This document shows positions 52,298 through 61,578 of a stretch of 64,000 nt of DNA, piece by piece (position 1 is the stretch's first letter; each line of letters opens with the position of its first letter). Made by a program: the position numbers and the translations under genes. This stretch comes from Bacillota bacterium (lineage in GTDB: Bacteria > Bacillota > Clostridia > Caldicoprobacterales > DTU083): contig JAKPIB010000017.1 of the NCBI GenBank assembly GCA_029549985.1, positions 1 through 64,000 of the forward strand, given 5' to 3'. The notes under the pieces were generated by a model. That model searched no databases. It was not told the DNA's origin and worked only from the letters and a program-made list of their open reading frames with translations.

Positions 52298-53449
52298 TTA
52301 TACATCCTCGTGCCTCTGAAAGGCCAATTTTGCGCGGTTCCACAGGACATCCATCTCACTTAGGGCCATTTCCTCCAGGGGCCTGTCCGCCATCGACTCC
52401 ATATGCTCAAAGCGCTTTATAAACTTGTCCGTTGCAGCCTTCAGGCAAAGCTCAGGCTGTACGCCCAAAAACCGACAAACATTGACAACCGCAAAGAGCA
52501 AGTCGCCCATCTCCTCGTGGATTTCTTCCTCACTTCCTGACCCGCATGCCGCCTTCAGCTCCGCCAGCTCCTCATCCAGCTTGGCCATGGCATCCTCCCA
52601 CCTGTCCCAGTCAAAACCCACCAAGGCAGCCTTCTGCTGCACCTTGTAGGACCTCATCAGGGCAGGCAGGTTCGAAGGTATGGCCTTCAGGACCTGGGCA
52701 TAATTCGTAAAGCCCTTCTCGGCCTTTTTGATGGCCTCCCAGTTGTCCGCGACCTCTCCGGAGTCTTTTACCTTTTTATCGCCAAAGATATGGGGGTGAC
52801 GGTCTATCAGCTTGCGGCAGATGCCCTCGATCACATCCCCTATGTCAAACTCGCCCTTTTCCCTGGCTATCTGGGCATGGAACACGACCTGCAGGAGTAC
52901 GTCCCCCAGCTCCTCCGTGAGCTTGTCCACATCATTGAGATCGATAGCCTCAAGCACCTCATAGGCCTACTCGATGAGGTACTGCTTGAGGGTCTTGTGG
53001 TCCTGCTCCCTGTCCCAGGGGCACCCGTCAGGGGCCCTGAGCTTTTCCATTATGACTGTCAGGTGGTGGAAATACAGGCTGTCTGCGCTGCCTGGGCCGG
53101 GCAGTATGTCTGTCCGGCAGGCAGGGCTTTCGAGCTCCTTCATCAGCTCAAGGGTGAGCTTATCATCAAACGGGTGTCCGGGCAAGCCGACCACCACATC
53201 CCCTTCCTCAGCCGCGTCAGCCACTGCTCTGACCATTGCTTTCAAAGCCTCTTCAGGGCTCAGGTCCTCGCCGCCTATGTGATCCAGAGTCACAAACCCG
53301 ATGCCCCGTTCCTTCAGAAAGGGCACTATGCCATGCTTCTCTGTTTTCAGTATCACCCTGTCGGCCCGTTCCAGGGCTTTCAGGACGCCAAGGGTGATAT
53401 CGTCCTCACTGCCGGACCCCAGGCCTGCGATAGTGATCCTTTGTTTCAA
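52298..53449 (-). pseudogene. yabN: yabN (tetrapyrrole methylase / MazG) gene with an in-frame stop
   Basis: An N-terminal methylase part ([15 protein letters not shown], then [13 protein letters not shown]) from TTG 53449 runs into a MazG domain ([22 protein letters not shown]). The next codon is TAG (52969-52967), where relatives have Glu (LIEEAYEV), then AYEVLEAIDLNDVDKLTEELGDVLLQ continues in the same frame to 52298. The methylase part is also about 100 residues shorter than B. subtilis YabN. The MazG frame stays open for 219 codons. Confidence 0.85.
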
Positions 53450-53465
53450 CTGTTCAGCACCTCTC

Positions 53466-55079
53466 TTAGTCTCTCAACAGCCTGATCTTCTTCAGTAAGC
53501 CGCTCAACCTGTCTCCTCCCGGCAAGAGCGCCATGTCCTCCTTCTTGAGCGTCCCTGTCAGCAGGAGGATGATCGCATATACCATCACCCCGGCCAGTAT
53601 GGACAAAAGCGTCGCCTTGGAATTGCCAAGCGCCGGGAAGGTATAGCGGTATATGAAAAATACGCATACGCCCATCATAGCCGTAGCTGCTACGGGTTTG
53701 ACGAAGAAATCCATGACCGGTATCCGCGCCTTGGAATACCTTATGACCGCTGCCATATCCAGCAGGGCAGCAATACCGTAGCATACCACCGACCCTATGG
53801 CAGCGCCCTTGACGTTCAACCCCGGGATGCCGACCAGTATGTAGGTAAGCAATATCTTGAAGACCGCGCCTATGGCCAGGTTTTTGACAGGAACGGTTAT
53901 CCTGTTGAGCCCCTGAAGTATGGCCGTCAGAGTCTGAACACTGGTCAGGAAGAGGACTCCGACGGACAGGACTGCCAGAAGGTCACCGGTAATGTTTATA
54001 TACTTAACTTCCAGGCTGCTGTACAGAAGCTGGCATATGGGCCGTGCAAGTATGGCCATGCCCGCTGCTGCCGGCAGGCCGAACAGCATCGTCAGCCGGA
54101 TGCCGGCGGAGACCTTGTGCCTTACACCCGCGAAATCCTTTGAAGTGAAGGACTCGGTCACGGCGGGGACCAGGCTCATGGCCAGGGCCACGGTAAGTAC
54201 GGCCGGAAAGTTTATGAGCGGAGAGGCACTGCCGGTCAAAAGGCCATAAAGCTTCGTTGCCTCCTCCTTGCCAAAGCCTATCTGCCTCAGCCTGTTCACG
54301 ACGATCATGACATCCGCCAGGCTCACCAGGGGCATGATCGAAGCCCCTATCGTGATAGGGAATGCGATCCTTATAATGCGCATGAAGATCGACCGGTCAG
54401 ACTCGATATGCAGGGACCTTTGTGACCGCCTTATATTCTGGGCAATCTCCCTGCGCTTTCCTCTGTACATGCCCATGAGCAGGGCCAAAGCCGCACCCTC
54501 GCTCATGGTGACGCCGGCAACCGCTGCCGCCGCGCCATACTCCGCCCCCTTCGGGGCATACAGATAGGCCAGGAACAAGCCCAGGAAGAACTTGCCCACC
54601 TGCTCCGTGATCTGGGACAGGGCTGTAGGCGTCATATACTGCATGCCCTGGAAATAGCCCCTGAAGGATGACAGCAGGGGGACTATGATCAGGCAGGGTG
54701 ATATGGCCAGTATCGAGTAGAATGCGCGCTCGTTTCCAAGCATCCTGGAAATGGTCCTGCTGCCCAGTGAAAACACGATGAAGATCGAGACCCCTATTAT
54801 CAGCATGAGCCTGACAGACAGGGCAAACACCCTGTGGGCTTCCTTGTAGTTGTTCAGGGCTATTTTCTCAGCCACCAGCTTGGATATGGCTGTGGGTATA
54901 CCTGCAGTGGAAATGATCAGCAGGAATGAATATGTAGGGTATGCCATCTGGTATAGGCCAAGGCCGTCATCCGGCAGCAAATTTGTCAGCGGGATCCGGA
55001 AGAGGGCTCCGAAGAGCTTGGAGATAAGGCCTGCGGCTGCAAGGATGGCAGCGCCCTTGATAAAGGATTTCTTTTTCAT
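53466..55079 (-). CDS. spoVB: Polysaccharide/lipid II flippase-like protein SpoVB (YabM)
   Basis: 537 aa, 14 membrane helices of the MATE/MOP superfamily. SpoVB-type proteins flip peptidoglycan precursors for the spore cortex; YabM is the B. subtilis gene at this place. Begins [35 protein letters not shown] lies six bases before ATG 55079. An extended -10 promoter lies upstream. Confidence 0.88.
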   Translation of the reverse strand: MKKKSFIKGAAILAAAGLISKLFGALFRIPLTNLLPDDGLGLYQMAYPTYSFLLIISTAGIPTAISKLVAEKIALNNYKEAHRVFALSVRLMLIIGVSIFIVFSLGSRTISRMLGNERAFYSILAISPCLIIVPLLSSFRGYFQGMQYMTPTALSQITEQVGKFFLGLFLAYLYAPKGAEYGAAAAVAGVTMSEGAALALLMGMYRGKRREIAQNIRRSQRSLHIESDRSIFMRIIRIAFPITIGASIMPLVSLADVMIVVNRLRQIGFGKEEATKLYGLLTGSASPLINFPAVLTVALAMSLVPAVTESFTSKDFAGVRHKVSAGIRLTMLFGLPAAAGMAILARPICQLLYSSLEVKYINITGDLLAVLSVGVLFLTSVQTLTAILQGLNRITVPVKNLAIGAVFKILLTYILVGIPGLNVKGAAIGSVVCYGIAALLDMAAVIRYSKARIPVMDFFVKPVAATAMMGVCVFFIYRYTFPALGNSKATLLSILAGVMVYAIILLLTGTLKKEDMALLPGGDRLSGLLKKIRLLRD

Positions 55080-55150
55080 CAGGTACCTCCGCGAGGCGGT
55101 GTTGCTGAAACCGCTTCTTCATTATAGATTATCCGCCTGTTTAGTAGTAT

Positions 55151-55156
55151 ATTATA
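55151..55156 (-). promoter_or_regulatory. Extended -10 promoter element of spoVB
   Basis: TGGTATAAT on the minus strand. A TTGACT lies 20 bases upstream, too far for a normal -35, so the extended -10 probably dominates. Confidence 0.5.
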
Positions 55157-55191
55157 CCATCTTTGATTGCATGTACAGTCAATTTAAAAAT

Positions 55192-55211
55192 AGGCCATAT
55201 GCCCATAGCCT
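55192..55211 (-). terminator. Terminator of the germination operon
   Basis: AGGC and TATG pair with CATA and GCCT (small bulge), followed by ATTTTTA on the minus strand. Confidence 0.55.
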
Positions 55212-55298
55212 TCTACAGCCAATAATGGTCATATTTCAATTTCTAGATATGCGCCAAATACCCTTCAGCATATGAAAATAAATCGATATGTGTATTGT

Positions 55299-56390
55299 TT
55301 ATATGATTTTGCGCAGCTTTCCTACCACAAGCAGGACAGCCGGCATGACAAAGCACACAATTATATTGACGGGCAGCCCGATGTGTTCTGAGAACTGCCC
55401 TAACTCCAGTCTGTCATTTGCCAGAAAGAAGGCAAATATCAACGCAAACAGGACAATTGGGCTTACAAAGTTTTTGCCTTCTGTAAGGGAGCAAATCGAT
55501 TTCAGGACGCTGATCACAACATAAGCAAATAGGCTGATCACGGTAAAATCGATAAAAACCCAGAATGCAAGCGCTATCGATTCGATCCGCTCGATCGTAT
55601 CCAGCAGGGAAATGCTTTTAATGGCCACGATGTAGGGCAGCGGGATCCTCTGGATCACAGTATGTCCATACACACCGATCGTCTGTATCAGAAGCATTAC
55701 ACATGTCATCAGCAGGTAAAGGGCTCCTTGCAGGCCGAACCTGCGGATATGCTCCTTGTCATTGATCTCATCCCCGAAAAAGAAAACCAGAGAGAAGTAT
55801 CCCCATATGCCAAATATGGGCTTTATCGTCTTTATAAGGGGTATGATATCATACTGTGCCACAGGCAGGAGGTTTATGCTCTGCACATTTGGTATGCATA
55901 ACACAAATAGTACCACAAAGATGACTGTAAACAAGTAGAATAGGTACTCAACGGTCCTGGCGAGATTGACGATCCCACCTCTGACTGCATAGAAAACAGT
56001 TGCAAGCATGGTGACGTAAAAAAAGACCGGAGCGGTATTGGGCAGCAGGGCTGATAAAAACCTTTCAGCAAAATATCTTACATATAAACCGGTAAGTATC
56101 AAAAACCATACAAGAAAAAACGCCAGTATCACCCTGCCGATCACTTTCCCGAAAACCTTGATATAGAGCTCGCCCAGGCTTGCATCCTTCTGCTTTTTAA
56201 ATAGCAGATGCATTATATATACCAGACAGATAAAAGGCAGCATGGAGAACAGCGGAGCCAGCCATCCTGCGCGTCCGGCGATCCTTGACACGTCCCTCGG
56301 TACGATACGTATGATGGGAGAGCATTGAGCAGTAAGAAATATAATGATAGCCTGGCGTGCGGATATTTTGTCTGCAGATGCGAGCATCAT
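55299..56390 (-). CDS. Spore germination receptor subunit B (GerAB-type)
   Basis: 363 aa, ten predicted helices of the amino acid/polyamine transporter superfamily (GerAB family, PF03845), which binds the germinant. GTG 56396 overlaps the preceding stop, while AAGGAG lies five to eight bases before ATG 56390/56387; 56390 is used. Last gene of the four-gene operon. Confidence 0.9.
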   Translation of the reverse strand: MMLASADKISARQAIIIFLTAQCSPIIRIVPRDVSRIAGRAGWLAPLFSMLPFICLVYIMHLLFKKQKDASLGELYIKVFGKVIGRVILAFFLVWFLILTGLYVRYFAERFLSALLPNTAPVFFYVTMLATVFYAVRGGIVNLARTVEYLFYLFTVIFVVLFVLCIPNVQSINLLPVAQYDIIPLIKTIKPIFGIWGYFSLVFFFGDEINDKEHIRRFGLQGALYLLMTCVMLLIQTIGVYGHTVIQRIPLPYIVAIKSISLLDTIERIESIALAFWVFIDFTVISLFAYVVISVLKSICSLTEGKNFVSPIVLFALIFAFFLANDRLELGQFSEHIGLPVNIIVCFVMPAVLLVVGKLRKII

Positions 56391-56392
56391 GA

Positions 56393-56593
56393 TCACTCCT
56401 TCCTGCCGATCAAAGTAAGTACCAGCTTTGCAAAGCTTGTACGGTCCGGGTCGGAAAAATAGAAAATACCGAATATGCCGACCAGCAGCATAAATACTAT
56501 ATACACAACCATCTGCTTTGTCTGCTTCTTGGCCCTCATTTGCATGATATCATAGGCTCCCAGCCCGGCCATGACAAGAAGAAGGTAGAACAT
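56393..56593 (-). CDS. Small germination-operon membrane protein
   Basis: 66 aa, two hydrophobic helices (about 1-15 and 29-46). It lies between the C and B subunit genes with a one-base gap and a four-base overlap. Small two-helix D subunits (such as GerKD) are known in other ger operons, so a D subunit is likely by position; sequence homology cannot be checked. Confidence 0.65.
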   Translation of the reverse strand: MFYLLLVMAGLGAYDIMQMRAKKQTKQMVVYIVFMLLVGIFGIFYFSDPDRTSFAKLVLTLIGRKE

Positions 56594-56594
56594 A

Positions 56595-57827
56595 TCATCT
56601 GATCCCTTTCATTCCGCTTGGTTCATCCAATTCATGGCTTCTTCTCAGCTGTGCTTCAACCTCTATGCGGATCGGCAGCTGCAAAAATATCTCCATCCAC
56701 CGATCCTCTATCTTATGAAATCTTACAGGGTGTTTAAGCCTGAGCATGTCGCTGATGCCAAGACAATCCGATTCCGACTCCCGGGCGATCTCCAGGGCAC
56801 GCATCATCTCATTTTTCAGAATAGCAGACAACTGGGCTTTCATATGAGCCAGGTTTTCTTCAAAAACAGTCGGCTTTTGGGACTGGACCTCACCAAGATT
56901 ACTTATTACCTTGGCCTTTAGTGTAAGCTCTTCCAGTTCATCGCCTGAAAACTTAGGTATGACCTCTGTGCTGCCGGCGATGATCTCGAGCGAAGCATCT
57001 TCCCCATACAGATCCTTTACCACCACGATAGATGACTGGAGGTTATTGGATATGAGGTTGACTCCCCGTGATATATCCCTTCCTATAAAGCTGACCAGCT
57101 TTAAGTTTGACACTATAGCATATCCAAAGCTCTCGACAGCCGGTATGCTTTTGCCCTTGCCGCCGCTGCGGTCTACCAGCTCGATGCATGGGATACGGGC
57201 TGAACCGAAATGGATATCTATAAAGCGCATCAACTCAGCCAGGCTAAGCTCTTCCGATGTACCGAGCCGCGTAACGCTTGGGGCCAGGCTGTCCAGCTTG
57301 TCTGCTATATACAGCTCTGATTTGTTTACCTGCTCGATGAGCTCCTTTGCAGACCCCTTGACGACATAAACCTTGTTGTTTATATGAAACTCGTGGTCCC
57401 GGACGATGAAATCGATGTACTTGGCTATATTATCCCTCGCTGCTTCTTCCCCTATCAGGTAATACTTGGTATGAGCCCAGAACAGTTGCTTGCCGCTGCT
57501 GGCTGATACTATCCGTGCTGCTTCAAAAAGTGTTCTGCCCTGGGCTGTACTGATAAAGGCCTTGTTTCCCAGGGTGATCTCCCCTTCTCCGCCGCTGCCT
57601 TCCTGCTGATCTTGTTGCGGTTTTTGCACAGAACTCGGCTCTTCCAGCTTCCTGCTGGCTATTGTGATCACCTGGTAGCCTGGCAGCTCGGTGGACTTAT
57701 CTATTCCCAAAACCTCTACAAGCTGCAGGTCATCGATCTCCTGCCGCATAGGCAGTATTTGCTGCTGACATCCTGCAGTAAGGATAGCTGCGACAATAGG
57801 GAGTATGGCTGCCATATACCTTTTCAT
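56595..57827 (-). CDS. Spore germination receptor subunit C (GerAC-type lipoprotein)
   Basis: 410 aa. Signal peptide with lipobox LTAGC (residues 16-20) and GerC domains starting LQLVEVLGIDKSTELPGYQVI. The lipid-anchored subunit of the receptor. ATG 57827 is preferred, with AAGGTGAT upstream; GTG 57842 overlaps the gerA stop. Confidence 0.9.
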   Translation of the reverse strand: MKRYMAAILPIVAAILTAGCQQQILPMRQEIDDLQLVEVLGIDKSTELPGYQVITIASRKLEEPSSVQKPQQDQQEGSGGEGEITLGNKAFISTAQGRTLFEAARIVSASSGKQLFWAHTKYYLIGEEAARDNIAKYIDFIVRDHEFHINNKVYVVKGSAKELIEQVNKSELYIADKLDSLAPSVTRLGTSEELSLAELMRFIDIHFGSARIPCIELVDRSGGKGKSIPAVESFGYAIVSNLKLVSFIGRDISRGVNLISNNLQSSIVVVKDLYGEDASLEIIAGSTEVIPKFSGDELEELTLKAKVISNLGEVQSQKPTVFEENLAHMKAQLSAILKNEMMRALEIARESESDCLGISDMLRLKHPVRFHKIEDRWMEIFLQLPIRIEVEAQLRRSHELDEPSGMKGIR

Positions 57828-57838
57828 TATCATCACCT

Positions 57839-59371
57839 TCACTGTTGGCGCTGCTTGTTTGTTGTCTTCAGGTTCTCAGGCCTTTTTTTCATAAAGGGCA
57901 AAGGCATTCGTATTATAGTGTCATTGACCAGATCCTTGCCATCGTTTGCAACAAAGGGAGAAAGATATGGCACTCCGAAGGTCTCTATGGTACTCAGATG
58001 GTATACCAGCATGATAGAGGCCAGCGAAAGGCCGTATAGCCCGGCTATGGAAGCGGCTATCACGAATATCATGCGGAAGATACGAAACCCGTTGTTCAGA
58101 TCCTGATTGGGTATCGTAAAGCCAGCAATCCCGGTAACTGCCACGACGATCACAGCAACGGGAGAGATCAGCTTTGCCTGAACAGCGGCCTGGCCTACTA
58201 CCAGCGCTCCGATGATGGATACTGCCTGGCCAATTGCCTTGGGAAGGCGGATACCTGCTTCCAGCAGCATTTCAAAGGCGGTCAGCATCCCGATGATCGA
58301 GGCTACCGTATGAAAGGGAACCTCCATTTTGCTCCTGATTATGGATACTGCCAGCACAGTCGGGATCATCTCCTGGTGGAACGTGGTGATGGAAACGTAA
58401 AATGCTGGCAAGAACAGGGTGATGAAGCATGCGATGTAACGCAGCAGCCGTATGAATGAGCTTATTATAAAATGATAGGCGTAATCCTCAGGAGCCTGAA
58501 AGAACAATGTTATCGGGGCAGGCATCACATAGGCAATGGGCATACCGTCGATGAGGAGCCCTACCCTTCCCTCCAGGATATAGGAGCAAAACTTGTCCGC
58601 TCTTTCCGTATAAAGTATCTGTGGAAAGGGTGACCGTCTTTTATCCGTTATATACTCCTCGATAAAGCCAGATGATAAGATGGAATCCGTTTGTATGCTG
58701 TTTATGCGTTCAAATATCTCCCTGACCAGATTTTCATTGGTCAGGTTCTCAATATATACGACCGCTACCTGTGTTTTGCTCTGACGCCCCACTATGGACT
58801 CCTTTATACGAAGGTACGGCGTTTGTATCTTACGTCGTATTATCGACGTGTTCACACGCAGGACCTCGATGAAGGAATCCTTGGAGCCCTTTACGGCATT
58901 CTCATTGGTCGGCTCAGTGATGGCCCTTTTTTCATAGCCTCTGGTGTCAAAGGTAACCGCTATTTTCTCCCTGTCAAATATCAGTGCGACAAAACCGGTG
59001 ATGATATCTTTCAAAACCTCATCCAGCCTGGTCTGTATCTTGCGGGAGGCATGATACACGGTACCATGCTGGATCTGCTCGAGCAGATGATCGAATCCGT
59101 TCGCCTCGCCCAGTATCCTTTCCTGGGTCAGGGGCTTCAAGATGTCATCATTGACCAGCTTGGTATTGACCATGCCGTCCAAATAGACCACCGTGACCGG
59201 AAGGCTCCTGTCCCCGTTGATATAATGTACCTGATATACAACATCGCCGCTGTCAGCCAGGATCGCCCTCACGTTTGCCGTGGTGACATCATTGCCGCTG
59301 ATTTCATATTGATCGGCCATACTGTCTGAGCCTGTTTCCGTCTGCTTCTTTCTGGTCCTTAAACGCTTCAA
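57839..59371 (-). CDS. Spore germination receptor subunit A (GerAA-type)
   Basis: 510 aa. Large N-terminal soluble domain (about 1-290), then four or five membrane helices with TIPNQDLNNGFRIFRMIFV near the end. It assembles into an ion channel opened by germinants. Starts with TTG 59371, with GGGGAG seven bases upstream. First gene of the gerA-gerC-small-gerB operon. The germinant cannot be inferred. Confidence 0.92.
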   Translation of the reverse strand: MKRLRTRKKQTETGSDSMADQYEISGNDVTTANVRAILADSGDVVYQVHYINGDRSLPVTVVYLDGMVNTKLVNDDILKPLTQERILGEANGFDHLLEQIQHGTVYHASRKIQTRLDEVLKDIITGFVALIFDREKIAVTFDTRGYEKRAITEPTNENAVKGSKDSFIEVLRVNTSIIRRKIQTPYLRIKESIVGRQSKTQVAVVYIENLTNENLVREIFERINSIQTDSILSSGFIEEYITDKRRSPFPQILYTERADKFCSYILEGRVGLLIDGMPIAYVMPAPITLFFQAPEDYAYHFIISSFIRLLRYIACFITLFLPAFYVSITTFHQEMIPTVLAVSIIRSKMEVPFHTVASIIGMLTAFEMLLEAGIRLPKAIGQAVSIIGALVVGQAAVQAKLISPVAVIVVAVTGIAGFTIPNQDLNNGFRIFRMIFVIAASIAGLYGLSLASIMLVYHLSTIETFGVPYLSPFVANDGKDLVNDTIIRMPLPFMKKRPENLKTTNKQRQQ

Positions 59372-59471
59372 GGTCTATCTCCCCAAAATGCTTTATATGT
59401 TAAATTTGCACCAACTCATCGATTTTATTCGTGTCAGGACCCGGGTCAGGCGGGAAGCAGGCAATAATAAA

Positions 59472-59498
59472 AGGCATCAAGCCTTTAGCTCAATGCCT
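59472..59498 (-). terminator. Terminator of spoVT
   Basis: AGGCAT/ATGCCT stem with inner GAGC/GGCT pairing, followed by TTTTATTATT on the minus strand. Confidence 0.7.
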
Positions 59499-59516
59499 CT
59501 GGGTATTAATCCGCAA

Positions 59517-60080
59517 TCAGTGTTCCATTTGTTTAGCCAGGAACCCGGCTGCTGTCTCAGCAATTTTTACTTCCATTTCTCCCATGGTCACATTGGGCTC
59601 CTTTGATAGCAGGATAACTGCTCCGATCGCGTCACCCTCTGCAACGATAGGTGCAATAACCTGGGAGGTGTATTTTGTACTGTCGTTTTCGTTGGATATG
59701 ATGCTGTATAGTCTGCCTTCCTCGCTCCTGTTGGATACAACGGTCCGCTTTTGCTCCATGATGCTTTCAAGCTCGGGGCTGACCGCCTTGTCCTGGTACT
59801 CCTTTTTGGCGGCGCCTGCCACTGCCACGATCGTATCCTTGTCAGCTACGCAGGCTATATGATCCAACGTCTGATGAAGCGACTCCACATACTCTCTTGC
59901 AAAATCGCCAAGCTCACTTATAGGGGAATATTTCTTAAGTATAACTTCGCCCTCACGATCAGTAAAAATCTCCAGAGGATCGCCTTCCCTGATCCGCAAG
60001 GTCCTGCGGATCTCTTTGGGAATCACCACTCTGCCCAGGTCATCAATGCGCCTGACAATCCCAGTTGCTTTCAAGTACAT
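59517..60080 (-). CDS. spoVT: Stage V sporulation protein T
   Basis: 187 aa. N-terminal AbrB-type DNA-binding domain (TGIVRRIDDLGRVVIPKEIRRTLRIREGDPLEIF) and C-terminal GAF-like domain. It regulates sigma-G-dependent genes in the forespore. AAGGAGGG precedes the ATG. Position between mfd and spoVB matches Bacillus. Confidence 0.95.
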   Translation of the reverse strand: MYLKATGIVRRIDDLGRVVIPKEIRRTLRIREGDPLEIFTDREGEVILKKYSPISELGDFAREYVESLHQTLDHIACVADKDTIVAVAGAAKKEYQDKAVSPELESIMEQKRTVVSNRSEEGRLYSIISNENDSTKYTSQVIAPIVAEGDAIGAVILLSKEPNVTMGEMEVKIAETAAGFLAKQMEH

Positions 60081-60188
60081 CCCTCCTTGTTCTGCATTGG
60101 CTTACTAAACCATCCTTGCGTAGTTATTATTTTACTGCTCAATGCCTTTTATGCATTTGAGGGAGAGATGATTTTGAATATCAAAATA

Positions 60189-61529
60189 CTACAGGCGCGA
60201 CTCGTACTTCTTGATATTCGATGCCTTCACCCATTCGTCCAGCAGCTCGTTTGACTTTTTGTTCTTCTTGCTTTCGAGCAGGGCATCATGGATCTCGTCT
60301 TTCACGTCCTCATACTTCTCGATCTCATCCTCTTTGGCTTCATATACCTTTATGATGTGATAGCCGTAGTCGGATGCGACCAGGTCCGAGGTCTCGTCCT
60401 TTTTCAGCTTGAAGGAGGCATCGAGGAACTCCTGCACAAAGCTTGAATCACGGTACATGGTGTATCCGTCCTTGTACCTGCTATCCTTCATGCCCGGGTC
60501 TTCGCCGTGCTTGTCCACCAGGATGTCGAAGCTGTCGCCGGCCTTGACCTTTGCCAGCACCTCATCAGCCTTGGTCTTTATGTCCTTCAGCTTTTCAGCC
60601 CGCAGCTTGTCGGCTTCGTCATTCTTCTTGCCGTTTCTGAGATCTGCAATCTTATCAGTGACCTCATCTGGCAGCTTGATAAGGATATGCTTGACCCTTC
60701 TCATGGCCGGCTCCTTGACGATGAGCACTGAAGAATAGGCCCTGTATGACGGGTACTTGGTCTGGAATTCGACCTGCTCATCATAGTATTCCTTGACTTC
60801 CTTGTCTTCTACCTTAAGGTCCTTGGTGAGCTCGTCAAAATAAGCCTTGACGACCAGATCCTCGGCTATGCGCTCAAGGTACTCCTCCTTGGTCAGGCCG
60901 ACCCGTTTGAGCCAGTCTTCAAAGGCCTTCCTGGCATCCTCCAGGTACTCCTCATCCGTTTTCACCCTGGGGGTACCGGTAGGCTCGGGAGATCCTGTGG
61001 GGGTACCGGTCGGTTCAGCGGTCGCGGCAGGAGTCTCAGTCGGAGCGGGACTGGGACTGGGAGATGCTGTAGGATCGGCAGTCTCACCGGGAGTCCCTGT
61101 CGGAGCCGGGCTTGCACTGGGGGATGGTGAAGGCTTGGCCTTCTCTATGTCCTCCTCCTTGCGGCGCTCAGCGTCCTCTTTTAGGTAGTCCTCAAGCTCT
61201 TCCTCGGCCTTTTTCCTGTATTCGTCATTAAGCTCAAAGCCTGCAGCCTTGGCCTTCTGCATTATAACAGCCCTGTCGACCAGCTGCTCCAGTATCTGCT
61301 TTTTGATTTCCTTTGCGTAATCCCTGTCTTCACCGTACATCGCAGTGTACAGCTTATATTCATCCAGCACAGCAGCCTTCAGTATTTTTTCTCCGTTTAC
61401 CTCGGCAACGACCAGGTTGCGGTCCTTCTCCTCATTGAGGGTGATTATGCCGCAGCCTGCCAGCACAAGAGTAGATCCGATCAACAATACGGATATAAGC
61501 CGCTTCATGATATTGTACAACGTCCTCAT
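60189..61529 (-). CDS. prsA: PrsA-type foldase lipoprotein (parvulin PPIase)
   Basis: 446 aa. Lipobox LVLAGC near residue 22-26, SurA/PrsA-like N-domain (VVAEVNGEKILKAAVLDEY), then a Pro/Thr/Ser-rich insert of about 55 residues (132-188) with PTGTP repeats, a second part of the N-domain, and a parvulin domain (RRVKHILIKLP, GDSFDILVDKHGEDPGMKDSRYKDGY). It folds secreted proteins outside the membrane. Start may be ATG 61529 or ATG 61508. Confidence 0.88.
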   Translation of the reverse strand: MRTLYNIMKRLISVLLIGSTLVLAGCGIITLNEEKDRNLVVAEVNGEKILKAAVLDEYKLYTAMYGEDRDYAKEIKKQILEQLVDRAVIMQKAKAAGFELNDEYRKKAEEELEDYLKEDAERRKEEDIEKAKPSPSPSASPAPTGTPGETADPTASPSPSPAPTETPAATAEPTGTPTGSPEPTGTPRVKTDEEYLEDARKAFEDWLKRVGLTKEEYLERIAEDLVVKAYFDELTKDLKVEDKEVKEYYDEQVEFQTKYPSYRAYSSVLIVKEPAMRRVKHILIKLPDEVTDKIADLRNGKKNDEADKLRAEKLKDIKTKADEVLAKVKAGDSFDILVDKHGEDPGMKDSRYKDGYTMYRDSSFVQEFLDASFKLKKDETSDLVASDYGYHIIKVYEAKEDEIEKYEDVKDEIHDALLESKKNKKSNELLDEWVKASNIKKYESRL

Positions 61530-61578
61530 CCTTTCTCATTGGTTGAGCTCAATCAATTAATTATACCTGTATTGAGCA

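Noticed and set aside
52967-52969. Amber codon read as pyrrolysine or general recoding
   Set aside because: TAG ends other ordinary genes in the window and no pyl genes are present here.
59372-59470. Sigma-G promoter of the germination operon
   Set aside because: GAATAA and CATATAA are present, but 25 bases apart, so the match is poor.
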